Source: Datnioides undecimradiatus
Lineage: Eukaryota > Chordata > Actinopteri > Lobotiformes > Datnioididae
Direction: 5' to 3'
Assembly: GCA_008933995.1 (NCBI GenBank)
Contig: WARS01000012.1
Location: 1,426,001 to 1,490,000 of the forward strand
Length of the DNA: 64,000 nt
Positions 1 through 38,661 of this stretch are shown here, one piece after another. The position numbers were made by a program, and so were the translations under genes. Positions within the stretch are counted from its first letter, which is position 1. Every line of letters begins with the position of its first letter. The notes beneath the pieces are model-generated. The model ran no database searches, had not been told where the DNA came from, and saw only the letters and a program-made list of their open reading frames with translations.

Positions 1-1903
1 AATAGGCTGATGTTGAATTTTCCCCTCACTTGCCTCCACTGACACAAATAGGATCTACAGTAATTTATAATGCTGTTAGAGAGGCGGCTCTCTCTCTAAC
101 CGAGGTGTCTGTCACCTCGCGTGCAGGAGGCCTCTCAGTGCCAGACTGGAGGACCTGCAGCACCCTGACATCCTGCTTTGCTATTCCACACACACGGCCC
201 AAAGGCTAAGTGACATCAAGCCTCATTATTGTCATCACATGCCACATTTGTAACTGGTTAGCGAGCAAATTGTGATAAAATAGGCTGATGCCCCTTCTGA
301 GCGTCTCTGGCTGCACAAGCTGGACTGTCCATAATGTTGGGAACCACATCGGTGTGGAAGGAACAGAGGATGAGAGGTGCTTTATGTGGCGAGAAATGCA
401 GGTTTTCTTGTATCTTTCATGCTAGTTATGCAACATAATGCTTCATATCAATGAAGTTAGGGGCCCCGACGTCACTCTGGAACAGGAACTAGTGAGCTGG
501 AATTACTTTTATCACCCAGAAACGATGAAATATAACATTTAGCGTTGCAGGATCAGTAACACTGGAATTCTGTGTTCCACCAGAGGCTGTGTTACCATTC
601 ATATTCATAGTATTTCTAAATGCATGACATCTCTATGCTGTCTCTGGTGAGCTACTGCACATGTTCATATACTAGTATTTTTTTTTCAACGCACGCACAG
701 AAATAATGAGGAGGAAAATCTCTTGCTTGCATCAAGCTCAAATTGGCGAAATGAAAATCTGTCTTAAACAAAGGGAAAGACCCCCATGGCGTCTGGGTCT
801 ACAGTTTCTGTCACATATATTCCTTGGAGGTTTCATGTGACAAAACACAGAAAGTTGCTTTGTCCCTCCTCTTGTCACGTTACACCCCTTACCCATAGTT
901 TTTTTTCCCCTTCCTGTTGTCTGGCTGTCTGTGCTGTCAGCCCATAGCCTGGCACCTGCTCTCATGTTCCTAATTAGTCTCATTTAATTAATTATATACT
1001 GCAGCACATCTCCTTATTCCTGGCTTCCTCCGGATTTCATTGCCTTTGTTTCAAACTTGCAGGGGAGATGGGCTCTCTGGAAGGTGCTGCTCAGCTTAGG
1101 GTTGTGACTGCCATGCCTCTGTGTGGATTCAACATACTTTCTGGATGATCAACTCACTGAAAGGTGTTTATTTAAAGCACTGCGGCGCCCCTGACAAAGA
1201 GGGGACAGGATGAGAAACCAGTGAACATTCCTTTAATATGTTTCTATGCATTTCCTGTTTCGTGAACCTGCCTTGTTTTGCCGTTTGGGCTCGCGAAGTT
1301 GTTGTTTTTACTGTGGGTTGTTGTGTCATCTTGGTAAGGAATACCTGATGGCATAAGCAGCTTCCCAGCTGCCACTTCATCCTCCTGTTACACTGGGATG
1401 CACAATGTGCTAAAGAAAAGGTTTCATCAAATATTTACCACCTGATCAACACAACACAATGGAGAAAGATCAGACCTTTGACTGAATAGGTCAACCACAG
1501 ACTCATTGAGTTTCAAGCAGAGAAAATAGAACCGTATCAGCCATAGCAAGGCGATAGTTGCCCTGTGGAAATCCTCACGGTGTTGTTGTTTCATATTCTT
1601 TCACAGACGGTTCTTTTTTGCTTTGCCAGTCCACAACATACCTGTGTACCTTGAAGTTGACGTCAGCCTTTAAAGTGGTTTTCTTTCAGGTTTATGTAGA
1701 AAAGGAAAACTCTGCCTGACGGTCGCTCAGTCAGCGGTTCCTCTCATTTCGCAGATTATCTTTAGATGCAAAGTGTTCGATAGGCTGCAATTCACAGATC
1801 ATTACAGTCAGCTTGCAGGAAAGAAATCAATGGTTTGTGTGACTGTAAAGGAGATAATGTAAAGGAAAGGAAGTCATTAGAAAGGTAAAGAGCTGAGTCC
1901 TTC

Positions 1904-1931
1904 AGGTCAGGTTAATAGGTCATTGAGGTCA
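1904..1931 (+). promoter_or_regulatory. Three AGGTCA half-sites including a perfect DR3
   Basis: AGGTCA occurs at 1904-1909, 1917-1922 and 1926-1931, all in the same orientation. The last two, spaced by TTG, form a perfect direct repeat with 3-nt spacing, the arrangement preferred by vitamin D receptor/RXR; the first is spaced by 7. Located about 8 kb beyond the pax2 stop. Motif-based only. Confidence 0.4.
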
Positions 1932-3507
1932 GTGATGTGGTGTCCTGTTCTTACCATCTTCAATCCATTTAGGCCAAAGGGATCTGCCACTGCAAAGTAT
2001 GCGACATCTCTCTCACAAAAAAAACAAAAAAACAAAACACATTGCATTATCCTGAAATATATCTGTGGTCCGGTGGATCAGGAGATTTCACTTTCAGCAC
2101 ACCATCATCATCTTCAGTACAGTTAACGTCAGACATTTTCACTTCAAGCGAACCCTGATTTGATAAGAATGTGCCTTTAGATATTTCTTTATAGTTGTTA
2201 TGTGAAACTGATGACCACAATAGCCTTACTTACAGCCACTGTCTTATCGTTGTCACCCTCAAAAACCCCGGGACCTCACTGTAAGCCCCACTGCTCTAGT
2301 TCGCTTTAGATCATTATTAGTTAGCCTTCACTGCATTGCTGTGTCTCTATGATTTGGGGATTAATAAAAGGTCATTAGTCTGCTGCATGAACTCAGAAAT
2401 CATGCTTTGGATGTTTTAGAAGATAAAGTGGAAAGTAAAACAACACAAATAAAATCCTTAACCTTAGCATGATTGTTTTCACATTGTTTTGTTTGCCATT
2501 CCCATGGGTCTTTTTGAGGAGTTTTTCCTCACCAGGGTAAGATGAGTGGTTCCCAACATGGGGGTCTGGACCCTCACATGGGGTCACAAGATAAAACTAA
2601 AAGGTTACACACTGATTAACGAGTCTGAAACTAAAAAAATTACTTTTTTTATTCGTCAGACTCTTCTGTAATCAATTCCTTGACTTAACTGTTCTCAACT
2701 TAAACACGTGTGAGCCACAAAACAGAACAGGAACTGTTGTATCAGATGCATTGTCTCTTCAAACAGGAGTACGTTGTCCTTTGAGGGGTGTTTTTGTTTG
2801 TGTTGTTTTCTCGTCAAGAGGTCGTGAGAGTGACCTGACTCGCCGGAGCCCTTTCGCTGCCGACAGCCGATCAGCTGAAACGACTGCGGGGCCAGATATT
2901 GTTTCCTCGATGACAATCAAGTGTTTAAAATTTCAAAGCGGGATCACACTCCCGAGCACGACAGTCAAATGTTTTTTTTTTTCCGCGTGCAGCAGCCGTC
3001 GCAACAAAAATATTTGTCTGCTCCGTCAATAATGGCCTTTTTTTTTTTTTTTGGTCCTGCTTTGATTCGGGTTTGTTTCTAAAGGACCTGTTTATGGGGA
3101 GGAAATGACAAGAAGTCGAGTTGACAGGCCTGGAGTGAGACAGTTAAATGCCCCTTGCTGCTCTGGATAATTAATAAATAAAGTACCAGGGGAGTCCTGT
3201 CATGGCTTCCTCTATGACAGGGGCTGTCTCCAGTGCGCTAAAGCATTAAATGACCAATTCCTGTCAGGCTAACTTCCACTGCACTCCCTTGGCACCCTCT
3301 CTCTCATTCTCCCTCTCTCACTGCCTCTCACACACACACTGTCTCTCTTTCTTCCAAAGAGAGCTACTTTGCTCTCTTTGCTCTGAGTTTTTCAGCGACT
3401 GATGGCTCTAGTTCATTTCTGCTGAATTAATTGGTCCCTGAATGAATTCTGTTGACAGGGCAATTCATCATGTGTTTGGCCTGACAGTGACTGGGGTGTT
3501 GGGAGTG

Positions 3508-3528
3508 TGGTGGTGGTGGTGGTGGTGG
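3508..3528. repeat. (TGG)n microsatellite
   Basis: Seven TGG units followed by a G-run. Confidence 0.9.
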
Positions 3529-3729
3529 GGGGGAGGCGCGGGGGTGAGGGGAAGCTGCAGGAGAAGCTGGGGTTACAGAGGGGGAAAGGATGGGGGCTGA
3601 TGATTTTGCCCCCTCTTCTACCCGCTTCCATTATTCCCCTTTCTGCCAACAGGAATAGCCTGCATCAGATTCTGCTTTCCTCCCCCTCTCGCTCTCCTCG
3701 CGTCTCTCTGAATATTTCCCAGCTCCCCC

Positions 3730-4310
3730 GGTTGCAAACAAACACGCCTGGCTGACAGATCCAGCTGATTAGGGAGCTCCTCTGTCTGCTTTGGAGGATA
3801 TCCTCATTACCGGCCAGTCAGGTAGCAAGCCCCGTTAGCCCAGGACCACCGGCGCCTGTTATGTGGGACCTGACACGTTCGCTAAGAGAGGTGCATTGCA
3901 TTAGGCTTTAATTGCATCATGTATCACAAAATAGCCATTAGGGTAATTATTTACTGGTGACGGGTAAATGAGGTTTGGTGCTGGGCTGGGCCTGGTTTTG
4001 GCAGAGATGGTGGCGCTCACCTATACGCTAACAGATCTAATCGCTGGTCATTTGCTTCATTTTGAAACGTTCTGTCGTCCAAACCCCGCTGTCCCCCCCT
4101 GTTCACCCCACCTCTCCTCCTTTTTTCCCGCTTTTTTCCCCTCACACTCACTTTCAGCGAAGCAGGGCACTTATTATGTCCAATCAATCAATGCTCACTC
4201 ATTAGGAACCTCCCCTCAAGTATCCTCTGGATGGCCTCGCACAGCAAGAGTCAAAAATTACCTCATAATTGCTGCTCAGGCATCATAACAAGCTAGGCTG
4301 CCCCAGTGAC
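3730..4310. promoter_or_regulatory. Candidate conserved non-coding element
   Basis: Unique, mixed-composition sequence without repeats, containing closely spaced homeodomain-type cores (GGGTAATTATTTA, CTTTAATTGCATCA) and GC-richer parts (ACCGGCGCCTG). This texture, unlike the simple AT-rich DNA nearby, is typical of enhancers around vertebrate pax2. No alignment was possible; the call is by eye. Confidence 0.35.
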
Positions 4311-4539
4311 ACGGCCATACAAACAGGTCTAACACAGGAATTGATGGATACTGGAGAATCGTATTATATATTGCCATATCCAATTAGATACAGCACATAA
4401 AGCAGCGGATCCATTCCCTCTTTTCATAACGTCCAAACCAGTGCTCCGATATAAAGACGTGAAATGCATTTTCATATTTTCTCCACGGCCCCCCTTGTCT
4501 TGGTGTGTCACTGCAAATGATAACATCCTGAGGATTTAT

Positions 4540-5160
4540 TGTACATTTGACACGCCAGTAACCAAATTATAATTCAGTCGCTGCGGCATATTCATAGAAC
4601 CACTGTACAAATCGCACGGAGAGAGTGTTCAGTCAGCGTGTATTAGCGCCGAGCTGCTCGAAAAAGGTCAACAGTTAGATCTGACACTGTGGTTTGAAGT
4701 TATGCATGATGAGGCTCACTGCTAGAATACCTGAAATACACGGGTTTCTTGTGACCGTTGAAACTACATTTCAATGCACACCCTCACACATGACGAGCCC
4801 CTACCTGTTTCTTGCAAGTCACGTAAGATGAACAGTATTTAACGGGCCACAGATGATCAGTCAGTCGTTCCATACGTACATGTTTTTGTCTTGTGCGACT
4901 TTTAAGGCATCATAATCAAATTTCCTCGGGGGCAACATGCAGAACGAAGCCCGCACATTAAGATAATTACTGCTTATCCAGTGCGGAGTAATAAAATTAA
5001 TGTCACAGTTGGGTATAAGGGCAAAAAAGTTGAGTCTGGAAAGATGAATTAAAAGCCATAGCTGCACAGCGGCCTGTTTCATGCATAAAATGCGCAGTAA
5101 ATCAAGATTCCAACGCCCGAGCATTAACTTGATTACTGGACTAGTTTTTCTGATCAATCC
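4540..5160. promoter_or_regulatory. Candidate conserved non-coding element
   Basis: About 600 nt of unique sequence with many TAAT/ATTA cores (AAGATAATTACTGC, AAAATTAATGTCAC, CATTAACTTGATTACTGG), no microsatellite and no coding signal. Called by texture only. Confidence 0.35.
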
Positions 5161-5199
5161 TCTGTGAAGTCAAACTTTTTTTTATTGCCTCGGAAATCA

Positions 5200-5470
5200 A
5201 ATCATTTATTACGTAAGCCTTCTCTTAGGTTCCGTCAATCTCACACAACTGATGTCATTCCTGTGCTGCTTTTGCTGCTAATTTGCATTATTAACTGAAT
5301 ATCTCACGAGCAAAGACGGTGACAGGTGCCGATAAGAGCCAATCAGATCACCCCGCTGCTCTTATATATACGGTAAATGATATATATTTATATTCCAGGG
5401 GATGCTGTTGTCATCTGGCATGCTGCAGTCAATTTGTGCTTGATTGACAGATACATCCAGGTTCACAGTT
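5200..5470. promoter_or_regulatory. Candidate enhancer with octamer and PBX-MEIS composite site
   Basis: Contains ATTTGCAT at 5281-5288 (POU octamer, reverse orientation) beside TTATTAACTG, and a perfect TGATTGACAG at 5441-5450, the composite PBX-MEIS/PREP site. Both families act in hindbrain and kidney development where pax2 is expressed. Function is inferred. Confidence 0.4.
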
Positions 5471-7967
5471 TATTGGTTTCGGAGGAGAGAGCCAGATATG
5501 CCAATTTAGACAGGAAAGTGACAAAAAAGTTTCCATCTAAATAGAATAATTCTGCTTCTGGGAATTCTCAGCTGGGGAGAGGAAAGAGAGTCAAGCTCTC
5601 TCCCTCCCTCCTCCTTTAACAAGGGCTGTGAATGACAAACATATACGACGGTTAGGGGCTGACAGAACATCAGCTTTTGATGCTTCACAGGGGAGCTATG
5701 AAATAAACAACAGGCAGAGAAATTGAATTACAAAGCAAAAAGGGGGTCTCTCCTTGTGGACCCAGAAGCATCAGAGTGCACCACAAAGAAAAAATAACCC
5801 ACCCCCAAAAAAACAGCTCAGCACAGTATATGTTTTAGAAGAGATTTGGAGGAAAGTACGCGATGGAAGGAGAGAAACCGAGCATTGTACCCTATAAAAC
5901 CCTATAATATTTTAATTCAATTCATATCACCGCTATCCATGCAGGACCAGAGAGTAAAACTCACTCTTTTGCCATTAAAACAAGATTAAAAAAACTGTGT
6001 TTGGAGCAAGGAATTGAACGTCTGAATTAACAAGTGAAAAGCTCAACAGCTGTATTATACCGTCCCATTCTGTCTGACATTATTCCAAATGTACGCGCAG
6101 CTTTATCGTGTCCTCCTGCCGCCCAAATCCTTTGCAAATCGCGCCCGTGCTAATCAGGACAGTGTCCACTTGTTGTAAATCAATAATGATATAACTAAGT
6201 CATACAAGGCGGCGGTGGCGGAGGGATTACGGAGCGAAGAAAGAGTGAAAATAAGCTCTGAGAGGGATTTCATGCATAAATCTCTCCCTGCAACTTAGCA
6301 CAAATTGAATTCAGGCACACTGCTAGAAAAATTAATTCAGCTTTACAAAGCGAGGAGAGGTTAAACACTTTATGTGCTGCTCAGTGATCCAAATCATGGA
6401 GAAAACATTTAGAGGCATTCTCGCTGCAGCCCCCCGTGCACCATGTGATCTTTACACCTGAAAAGCAAATATGTTTGTCTCAAAATCGTCTCATTAGCTG
6501 CTCAAACCCATTGTGTTTATTTCTACAATTTTCACCCATCAGCACTTAGAAAGTAAGTAATTTATCATCTCAAGCTAAATTTGTGGACGTCAGATGTGTT
6601 CACACTTCATTTTAACCCAATATTTAGCGTTTTAAGCAGCAAATAAACACTTAATAAATTGTTTATACACTATACAGTTGATTTAGGCAACAGGAAGTAC
6701 ATTTTAAGTGTTACAGAAGTTGGTTCTTTTCTACATTATGGACATTGGTGAGACCATTTTGGGTCAAAGCTTTGGAAGTATTTTGATTTGACTCCTGTCT
6801 TTTGTTTAGCGGGGAACAGATCTGTGAAACAGTTAATGATCGGGGTTTAACAGATTCAGCTCTGAGAGGTTAATGTTGGATCCTGTCGGTTATCCACAAC
6901 TTCCTTTCTGGATCTTTACAAAGAATGATTTAGTTCCGATTTCATAAAAAGCATCAAACATCTCTGCAGCTGTGTCAACACTGTCATTTGGTTGTGGCCT
7001 GGTCTCTGACCTCTGTATTTAATATATTCCTTATCTTTCTAAAGCTACGTACTCTAAATGTGTTAACTGCTGCATCCTGAAATAAAGTTTTCCCACAACA
7101 ACAAACAACAAAACAAAAATGCCTCCTATCAAAAGTCTTATAAGAGGTATTTACACCGATAATGCAAAACATGAATATGAATGCCTGTATGATTTGTGTG
7201 TTGTATATGATAATTATGACAGTAGTTGTGTGTAATCTGCTTCTAATACACTGCTTCATTACGCTCTAAGACAATGGAGCATTTGCTGCTGAAAACCACA
7301 AGAAGAACTCTTTAGTAGCAAGTTTCTATAATAACGCATAATATTTTATAAACTAAACACAACTTTATATGTAAAATTGCCATCCATAAAGTAACTTTCA
7401 TGCTCAAATAAATAAAGTCATAATAAATACATCTGATATGTTGTGAAGTTGAAATATAAAGTTGCAGAAGTAAACTACAAATACCTTAGCCGCGCTACAG
7501 TGAGTGAGTGAGTCTGCTCAGTAACTCTCCAGCACAGGTTTTCAAACATTCATGCACTGTTTATAGCCCAGTGGCTTAAATATAGGTCTTATTTACCCTA
7601 ACTTAATATCACTGTAATTATGCATGTCAAGGACTAAAATTAGAAAACAGGACTTCTGAGGTCCATTTCTTCAGGTTTTGTTTTTAGAAATGTAAGTATT
7701 TAAGTCCCCGGGGCCACAAATACAGACTAATTTCAACTGTTGATAATTTCAAACATTTCCTATAAAGTTGTTTTGTCTGCAGACACATTCAGTTTAAAAT
7801 GAACAGCATATCCCCACGTTTGAGAAGCTGAATCCAGTCTGTTTTGGGCTTTTTTTCCCTCAATAAATAGCTTAAAACGATTAAACAACCAGAAACGCCG
7901 TCTGTCCACCTCAGATAGTCAGAAACACCATGCAGCCCCTGTGTTGCGTAAAAGATTTCAGACACTT

Positions 7968-7973
7968 TTTATT
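7968..7973 (-). terminator. Candidate distal pax2 poly(A) signal
   Basis: TTTATT on the plus strand gives AATAAA on the gene strand, followed 10-40 nt later by a GT-rich stretch. Chosen as distal end because the sequence beyond it changes character, but this is inference. Confidence 0.35.
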
Positions 7974-8236
7974 ATTGTACAAGTGAGACCAGCATAATGA
8001 AAGTGATAATACCCATGAACATGAAAGACATTTTTTCTTACTGTATTTACAGAGAAGTGTCTTCACATCACACACAAAAAAAACCTTCTACAAAATGAAC
8101 AATTTGCAAATAACATAACAATTAAATAAACTCCACCTACCTTTAGGTTTACAGCTGAATATGCATATGATGACCGTCTCTGCACTGCATAGAATTTATA
8201 CATATACTTTTCCTCATGAACAACGTGGGTTTTTCC

Positions 8237-8270
8237 TAATAATAATAATAATAATAATAATAACAATAAT
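8237..8270. repeat. (TAA)n microsatellite
   Basis: TAA units with one C interruption near the end, within the probable 3' UTR. Confidence 0.9.
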
Positions 8271-8435
8271 ACTGCTCTCATGATGCATATCGGCGGCCTG
8301 TAAATCAACATTAACAAGAACTAAGTCTTTGGCAAATGCAAATACATTCACTTGACAGATGAGGAAACCGTCATTCCAGCTTGATTCAAAGAAATAACCG
8401 GGCCTGAAACATGTGAGGGAGCTGAAGTTGGAGGC

Positions 8436-8460
8436 GGGGGTGGGGTGGGGTGGGGGTGGG
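8436..8460 (+). repeat. G-run block with quadruplex potential
   Basis: Five G-runs of 3-5 separated by single T residues on the plus strand; C-rich in the pax2 transcript sense. This fits the standard DNA G-quadruplex pattern. Confidence 0.6.
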
Positions 8461-9221
8461 ACATGTTTAAGGCATTTAGCTGAAATCGTCGCCCTGCTTT
8501 TTGACGTTCATTTGGATTCAGAAGCATCCAATCAGAGTGAATCTGGACGCTTCTGGCATCAGACTTGACAAATGATGATACTGGTGTGACTCGGGATGGC
8601 TGTTATATCCTTTTCTGTGGTTGAATGCCAAAGACTTAATCAACTTAAATAGAAACGTTAGCTGTGAGAACATGGTAGTGCACGTCAAGGCGGCGACACG
8701 ACGGGCCTTGAATTACAGGAACAAAAGTGTGGAACTGTAAGTGCCTTTTCAGACTGAGACTTATTAGACTTACAGTCAACCGTTTCATGACATAAAGCAA
8801 ATATGCATCATCATTTTTCTGCATAATAACGCTCCAGTGTTGCAAACCTCCAAAATAGTGCAAAATTAACAAAAAAACACAAAAGGGTTTTGCCTGATGA
8901 CCTCTTGTATCCTGACAAAGAAGAAATAGTAAAACACTAGCCAAGCAGTCTGCAGTTTAGTCGTTACGAATTATAAAAATGAAATAAAAAAATCATTTTA
9001 AGAATATATTTACTAGTTTTCTCGAAATCTTGCAAATAGCGGGCCATGGGGATATATTGTCATGGCTCCCTCTATGTTCATGTTTCTTTATTAGTTTCAT
9101 TTTCATTTTTACATCTTGATTGTGTATCACAGAGAACATGTCCTAATCTTCTCATGGCATCAAAAGCGATCGATTTTACTCATGCTGGATGTTTGGTTGG
9201 TGACCGTTCAGATGGATAGTC

Positions 9222-9241
9222 AAAAAAAAAAAAAAAAAAAA
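9222..9241. repeat. A20 run
   Basis: Uninterrupted run of 20 A on the plus strand, within the probable 3' UTR. Confidence 0.9.
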
Positions 9242-9609
9242 GAAAAGTCAAACAACGTTAGCCTGCCACAGCCCGCATGTGCTGCTGCTAATCTCCTCTG
9301 ATCTCACTGTGCTGCCATCTGAATCAAGAGGGAGACGAATGGAAAAAGGAAAAAAGGGCTGCTGCTACATTTTAAGCTCCGGACAGCGTCCCTGCTGAGA
9401 GCCGTCAAGAAAAGGAATGTACAGTATTGATCCATGACGGGATGAAACTGTGACACCGCTACAGGGGAAAAATAAAGTCTGATACTTTTGTTTTCAGTCT
9501 TTTTCCTTTTTTTCTATTTTTTTTTTTTTAAAACCACTGCAATTAGCCACAGTTGTCATCGCGTGTGTGTAGCAACTTCGACTGTCTCTGGATGATGTCT
9601 TGAAGATTT

Positions 9610-9639
9610 TTTATTGTTTTTTTTTTTTTTTTTTTTATT
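9610..9639 (-). terminator. Candidate proximal pax2 poly(A) signals
   Basis: Two AATAAA hexamers on the minus strand (9634-9639 and 9610-9615) about 195-225 nt after the stop, separated by an A-run on that strand. They could give a short 3' UTR isoform. The A-run would also cause internal oligo-dT priming, so cDNA ends here should be treated with care. Confidence 0.3.
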
Positions 9640-9820
9640 TTGGCTTTGAGTGTCCAAAAAAGGAAAAAGGAAAGAAAAAAAAAAAGCTGCGAGAAGAGAG
9701 GAGAGGAGTCGTCTGGAATCCCAAAAAACCATTTAGTTGTTTCTCATTGTGTCCAGTGGACCATGCTGCTCACACCGGGGCAATATGGAGGCTAAGGCCA
9801 TGGTCCTGCAGGTTGATTTG

Positions 9821-9833
9821 GTTTCCATGGTAA

Positions 9834-9834
<1 letters not shown>
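9821..9834. promoter_or_regulatory. RFX X-box-like palindrome across the pax2 stop codon
   Basis: GTTTCCATGGTAAC matches the GTTNCCATGGNAAC X-box form bound by RFX factors and is nearly palindromic. It overlaps the last base of the main stop codon and is coding in the alternative frame. Function is inferred from the motif only. Confidence 0.35.
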
Positions 9835-37381
<27,547 letters not shown>

Positions 37382-37565
37382 TGGATAGCAAAGGAAAGAG
37401 AGATAATCAACTGAAGTCGCCGTTTCGCCTTCCTATCAAGGGTGAAAACGTGAAGAAGAAAAGGTGATTCTACGCGATGGAGGGACTTAGTTTGCCCCTC
37501 CACCCCCGCTTCAACAACCGATGTGATGGCAACTTCTTTCCCCCAAAAGTTGCCTTGCTTTTTCT

Positions 37566-37610
37566 TCAACAGTCCGGTCCGGGAGCGGAGGTCTGGCAGG
37601 TGCGCAGCAT
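37566..37610 (-). other. Short upstream ORF in the pax2 leader (14 codons)
   Basis: ATG at 37610-37608 reads MLRTCQTSAPGPDC and stops at TGA (37568-37566), 185 nt before the pax2 start codon and not overlapping it. It would be used only if transcription begins above 37610. Confidence 0.35.
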
Positions 37611-37918
37611 GACCGGAGGATTGTTTCAGGAATGCGACCTGTGTTTAGTTTATCGGTAGCCTGGAAGTGAGCGGAGGTAAATTCTCACAGCATGCCAGCG
37701 AGCACACCGCGTCTCTCTGAGATGAAACGTTGAGAGGTCCAGCGTGCAGGGCCCGGGTATCTCCTCAAATCCTGGTGGCCTTGATTCACGCGTCAAAACG
37801 GCGGCAGAAACACGCACACGCGCATCGGGGTTTCTCTCTTCTGCGCTGGATGCGTTAGGCTGGATCTTTGGGCTGGGAATGAAGCCTCTCTCTGTGTCTG
37901 TGGTTCTAAAAACTGCAA

Positions 37919-37986
37919 CCCTCCCCTCCTCCCCCCCCACCCTCAACCCACCCGCACCCCACCTCCCCTCCCTCTGCAGACCCCCC
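37919..37986 (-). repeat. G-rich strand block with quadruplex potential
   Basis: On the gene strand this is an almost pure purine/G-rich run (GGGAGGGGAGGTGGGGTGCG and further GGGTGGG and G8 runs), fitting the G-quadruplex pattern. It lies at the promoter or in the 5' leader of pax2. Confidence 0.6.
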
Positions 37987-38645
37987 TTTTGCTTATATGG
38001 ATGACTTGTCAGACAAAGGCAATAGATGCCAACGCACGTGATTCGCCAACGCAAAAAAACAGGGGGTCCAAATGAGGAGGTCTCTGGGTCTGACACACAC
38101 CGTCAGGAAGGAGGGGAGATAAATAAGGAATAGTTCAGATTGCAAATATCAGAGTTTATTAGACATTATAACAGCTGTGAGATTATATGCTCGCTCCTAG
38201 GAAGTTTTGAATCTAGAGCAAGTTATCTTTTAAATTTGTGTTTCTTTCTACAGTCTTTCTCCCCTCCTTTATTAGGCGGACTAACAGCTGGTCTGTGGGA
38301 ATATACAGGATATCACTGTGTGCACAGGTCTCCTCACAAACCAGATTTCTAGCTTCTTTGCATTTTTAAATTTGTATTTCGTTTCTTTCCTTCTTCGGCT
38401 CACCTGTCTTTTATGTTCGCCGTGGAACCCGAGAGGCCTAAAATATTTCGTTTGCAGATTCATTTCTCGCTTTAATTTCCATCCTAAAATATAAAAAACT
38501 GGCGCCTGATATCTGTAAATGCAGAGAGGTATTGACCTTTGAGTGTTGCTGATGGTGTGATGATTGCACTGGTCCGAGCTAGGAGCACTGGTGAGTGGGT
38601 TGAGGGTTGGAGTGAAGCAGTCCACGCGCAGCTGCGCCAGACACT

Positions 38646-38661
38646 CTGCTAGATGGCGCTG
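38646..38661 (+). promoter_or_regulatory. CTCF-like site upstream of pax2
   Basis: CTGCTAGATGGCGCTG fits the CTCF core (CC-A/G-C/G-T/C-AG-A/G-T/G-GGC-A/G-C/G) with one mismatch, about 1.3 kb upstream of the start codon. A boundary or promoter-tethering role is inferred from the motif. Confidence 0.4.

Larger units (their letters stand above)
1..7949. other. Region downstream of pax2, no gene seen
   Basis: No ORF here has recognisable homology or exon-like flanks, and I see no RNA gene. It contains unique stretches that look like conserved non-coding elements (about 60-345, 3730-4310, 4540-5160, 5200-5470, 5880-6560), a (TGG)n at 3508-3528, homopolymer T runs, and motif clusters listed separately. 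About 640-3060 and 6600-7940 are ordinary AT-rich DNA in which I see nothing further besides the 1904-1931 half-sites. Confidence 0.7.
7950..9833 (-). other. pax2: Probable pax2 3' untranslated region
   Basis: This lies directly after the pax2 stop on the minus strand, with no coding seen. The distal end is set by an AATAAA (reverse of TTTATT at 7968-7973) followed on the minus strand by GT-rich sequence (TGGTGTTTCTG), a plausible cleavage context. It contains poly-A and poly-T runs (9222-9241, 9617-9636), an AAT repeat (8237-8270) and a G-run block (8436-8460). The exact end is uncertain because other AATAAA hexamers occur at 9634-9639, 9610-9615 and 9087-9092. Confidence 0.45.
37382..38000 (-). 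promoter_or_regulatory. pax2 5' untranslated region and probable promoter
   Basis: Upstream of the start codon on the gene strand there is no ATG until 37610, which opens a 14-codon upstream ORF (37610-37566). A purine/G-rich block lies at 37919-37986, and a TATA-like CATATAAGC sits just beyond (about 37990-38000), which would place transcription start near 37960. Vertebrate Pax2 promoters are often described as TATA-less with several starts, so the TATA reading is weak. CpG density is raised around 37560-37880. Confidence 0.4.

Noticed and set aside
3199-9076. Near-identical 18-mers GTCATGGCTTCCTCTATG (3199) and GTCATGGCTCCCTCTATG (9059)
   Set aside because: One-mismatch 18-mer pairs are expected a few times by chance in a window of this size.
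37650-38096. 148-codon open frame over the pax2 promoter
   Set aside because: Open because of GC/CT-rich composition; no homology, and it lies in the leader/promoter region.
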